A stretch of DNA of 13,857 bases from Methylocystaceae bacterium. Its GTDB lineage: Bacteria > Pseudomonadota > Alphaproteobacteria > Rhizobiales > Beijerinckiaceae. A program made the position numbers and the translations under genes. The notes beneath the pieces are model-generated. The model was not told the origin of the DNA and searched no databases. It saw only the letters and a program-made list of their open reading frames with translations. Of this stretch, positions 12,687-13,857 are shown in pieces. Numbering within the stretch: the stretch's first letter is position 1; every line of letters starts with the position of its first letter. The DNA lies in NCBI GenBank assembly GCA_003105285.1, contig PQAN01000405.1, forward strand, positions 1 to 13,857. Direction: 5' to 3'.

Positions 12687-12718
12687 AGTCGCGCATGAAG
12701 ATTGCGCGTGACACATCA

Positions 12719-13857
12719 TCACGCCCGCACCTGCCCCGCGCCATGCACGCGATAATTGAACGAGGTGAGCTGCTCCACGCCCACCGGCCCGCGCGCATGC
12801 ATGCGTCCCGTCGCTATGCCGATCTCGGCGCCGAAGCCGAATTCGCCGCCGTCGGCGAATTGCGTCGAGGCGTTGTGCAGCACGATCGCCGAATCGACCT
12901 CCGTCAGGAAACGCCGCGCGGCGGCTTCGTTCTGCGTGACGATGCAGTCGGTGTGATGCGAACCATAGGTCTCGATATGCTCGATCGCGGCGTCCAGCCC
13001 GTCGACGACGCGCGCCGCGATGATGGCGTCGAGATATTCGGCGCGCCAGTCGTCCTCGCTCGCCGCGGCGACGCGCGCGTCGGCCGCTCGCGTCGCCGCG
13101 TCGCCGCGCACTTCGCAACCGGCATCGAGCAGCGCTTTCACCAAAGGCGCGAGATGGGTCGTCGCGCAGGCGCGATCGACGAGCAGGGTCTCGGCCGCGC
13201 CGCAAATGCCGGTGCGCCGCAACTTGGCATTGAGCAATATTGTCTTCGCCATGTCGAGATCGGCGTCGGCATGGATGAAGACATGCACGATTCCTTCGAG
13301 ATGCGCGAACACGGGCACGCGCGCCTCATGCTGCACGCGCGCGACGAGACCCTTGCCGCCGCGCGGGACGATGACGTCGATATTGCCGTCTAGCCCCGAG
13401 AGCATCGCGCCGACGGCCGCGCGATCGCCGACCGGCACGAGCGAGATCGCCGCCTCCGGCAATTTCGCCGCACGCAGTCCGGCGACGAGACATTGGTGAA
13501 TGGCGATAGACGAGCGCAGGCTCTCCGAGCCGCCGCGCAGAATCGCCGCATTGCCGGCCTTCAGGCAGAGAGCGCCGGCGTCGGCCGTGACATTGGGCCG
13601 GCTCTCGTAAATGACGCCGACGACGCCGAGCGGCGTCGACACGCGCTCGATGCGCAAGCCGTTGGGACGCTCATAGGTCGCGAGCACGCGGCCGACCGGA
13701 TCGGCGAGCGCAGCGATTTCCTCGACGCCGCGCGCGATCGCCTCGACGCGAGGCGGATCGAGCGTGAGGCGGTCGAGGAAAGCGGCGGCCGTCCCGCGCG
13801 CCTTCGCCTCGGCGACGTCGAGCGCATTGGCGGCGAGGATGGCCGGCGCGCGACGCC
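12719..13857 (-). CDS. proA: Gamma-glutamyl phosphate reductase (partial, 5' end outside the window)
   Basis: An aldehyde-dehydrogenase-fold enzyme that reduces gamma-glutamyl phosphate to glutamate 5-semialdehyde with NADPH, the second step of proline synthesis. The 378 residues visible run to the right edge without a start, and the family is about 415-430 residues long, so roughly 45 N-terminal residues are missing. Recognisable segments are Gly-Val-Val-Gly-Val-Ile-Tyr-Glu-Ser-Arg-Pro-Asn-Val, Lys-Ala-Gly-Asn-Ala, Val-Pro-Arg-Gly-Gly, and the nucleophile Cys (codon 13204-13202) in Gly-Ile-Cys-Gly-Ala-Ala-Glu-Thr. The C-terminal Gly-Pro-Val-Gly-Val-Glu-Gln-Leu-Thr is typical. A GTG at 13687-13685 is internal, because conserved sequence continues before it. 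nadD follows on the same strand after a repeat-filled gap of 178 bases. Confidence 0.96.
   Translation of the reverse strand, partial: RRAPAILAANALDVAEAKARGTAAAFLDRLTLDPPRVEAIARGVEEIAALADPVGRVLATYERPNGLRIERVSTPLGVVGVIYESRPNVTADAGALCLKAGNAAILRGGSESLRSSIAIHQCLVAGLRAAKLPEAAISLVPVGDRAAVGAMLSGLDGNIDVIVPRGGKGLVARVQHEARVPVFAHLEGIVHVFIHADADLDMAKTILLNAKLRRTGICGAAETLLVDRACATTHLAPLVKALLDAGCEVRGDAATRAADARVAAASEDDWRAEYLDAIIAARVVDGLDAAIEHIETYGSHHTDCIVTQNEAAARRFLTEVDSAIVLHNASTQFADGGEFGFGAEIGIATGRMHARGPVGVEQLTSFNYRVHGAGQVRA

Overview
The window is GC-rich DNA, mostly densely coding, and looks like an alphaproteobacterial chromosome. Hyphomicrobiales is likely, and a methanotroph or methylotroph such as Methylocystaceae/Beijerinckiaceae is possible. 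I infer this from protein style, the proA-nadD pairing and the kinds of palindromic intergenic repeats; no taxonomic marker was tested. There is no CRISPR array, phage, transposase or rRNA. One tRNA gene is present.

Layout from left to right. Positions 1-713 hold little: one plausible 71-residue protein on the minus strand (75-290), then about 420 bases with no recognisable gene. Positions 714-4208 hold a three-gene plus-strand cluster: a circularly permuted ATP-grasp protein, an alpha-E domain protein and a transglutaminase-like protease. This is a widespread, poorly characterised amidoligase-type module, and a palindromic repeat sits before the third gene. A minus-strand tRNA-Tyr (4276-4360) follows. 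Next is a divergent pair, an SDR oxidoreductase (minus) and an ArsR-type regulator (plus), sharing a 106-base intergenic region with a perfect 15-base palindrome. A small CHCC zinc-finger protein and an FAD-dependent monooxygenase then lie head to tail, ending in a composite palindromic repeat. A second divergent pair follows: a TMEM175-type channel (minus) and a MipA/OmpV outer-membrane protein (plus), both best started at TTG. A lone KAS III (minus) converges on mipA. RimO (plus) is followed by an 87-residue two-helix membrane protein. Finally nadD and proA (both minus) close the window, and proA is cut by the right edge.

Most genes are conserved housekeeping or common accessory families. 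The least understood part is the ATP-grasp/alpha-E/transglutaminase module. Sequence analysis has predicted that such modules form or cleave amide bonds in a peptide-like product, but the product here is unknown. The other notable theme is the number of palindromic intergenic elements, at least five kinds. One of them runs into the 3' end of nadD, so the NadD C-terminus appears to be encoded partly by repeat DNA and partly antisense to the neighbouring gene. I found no convincing wholly new system.
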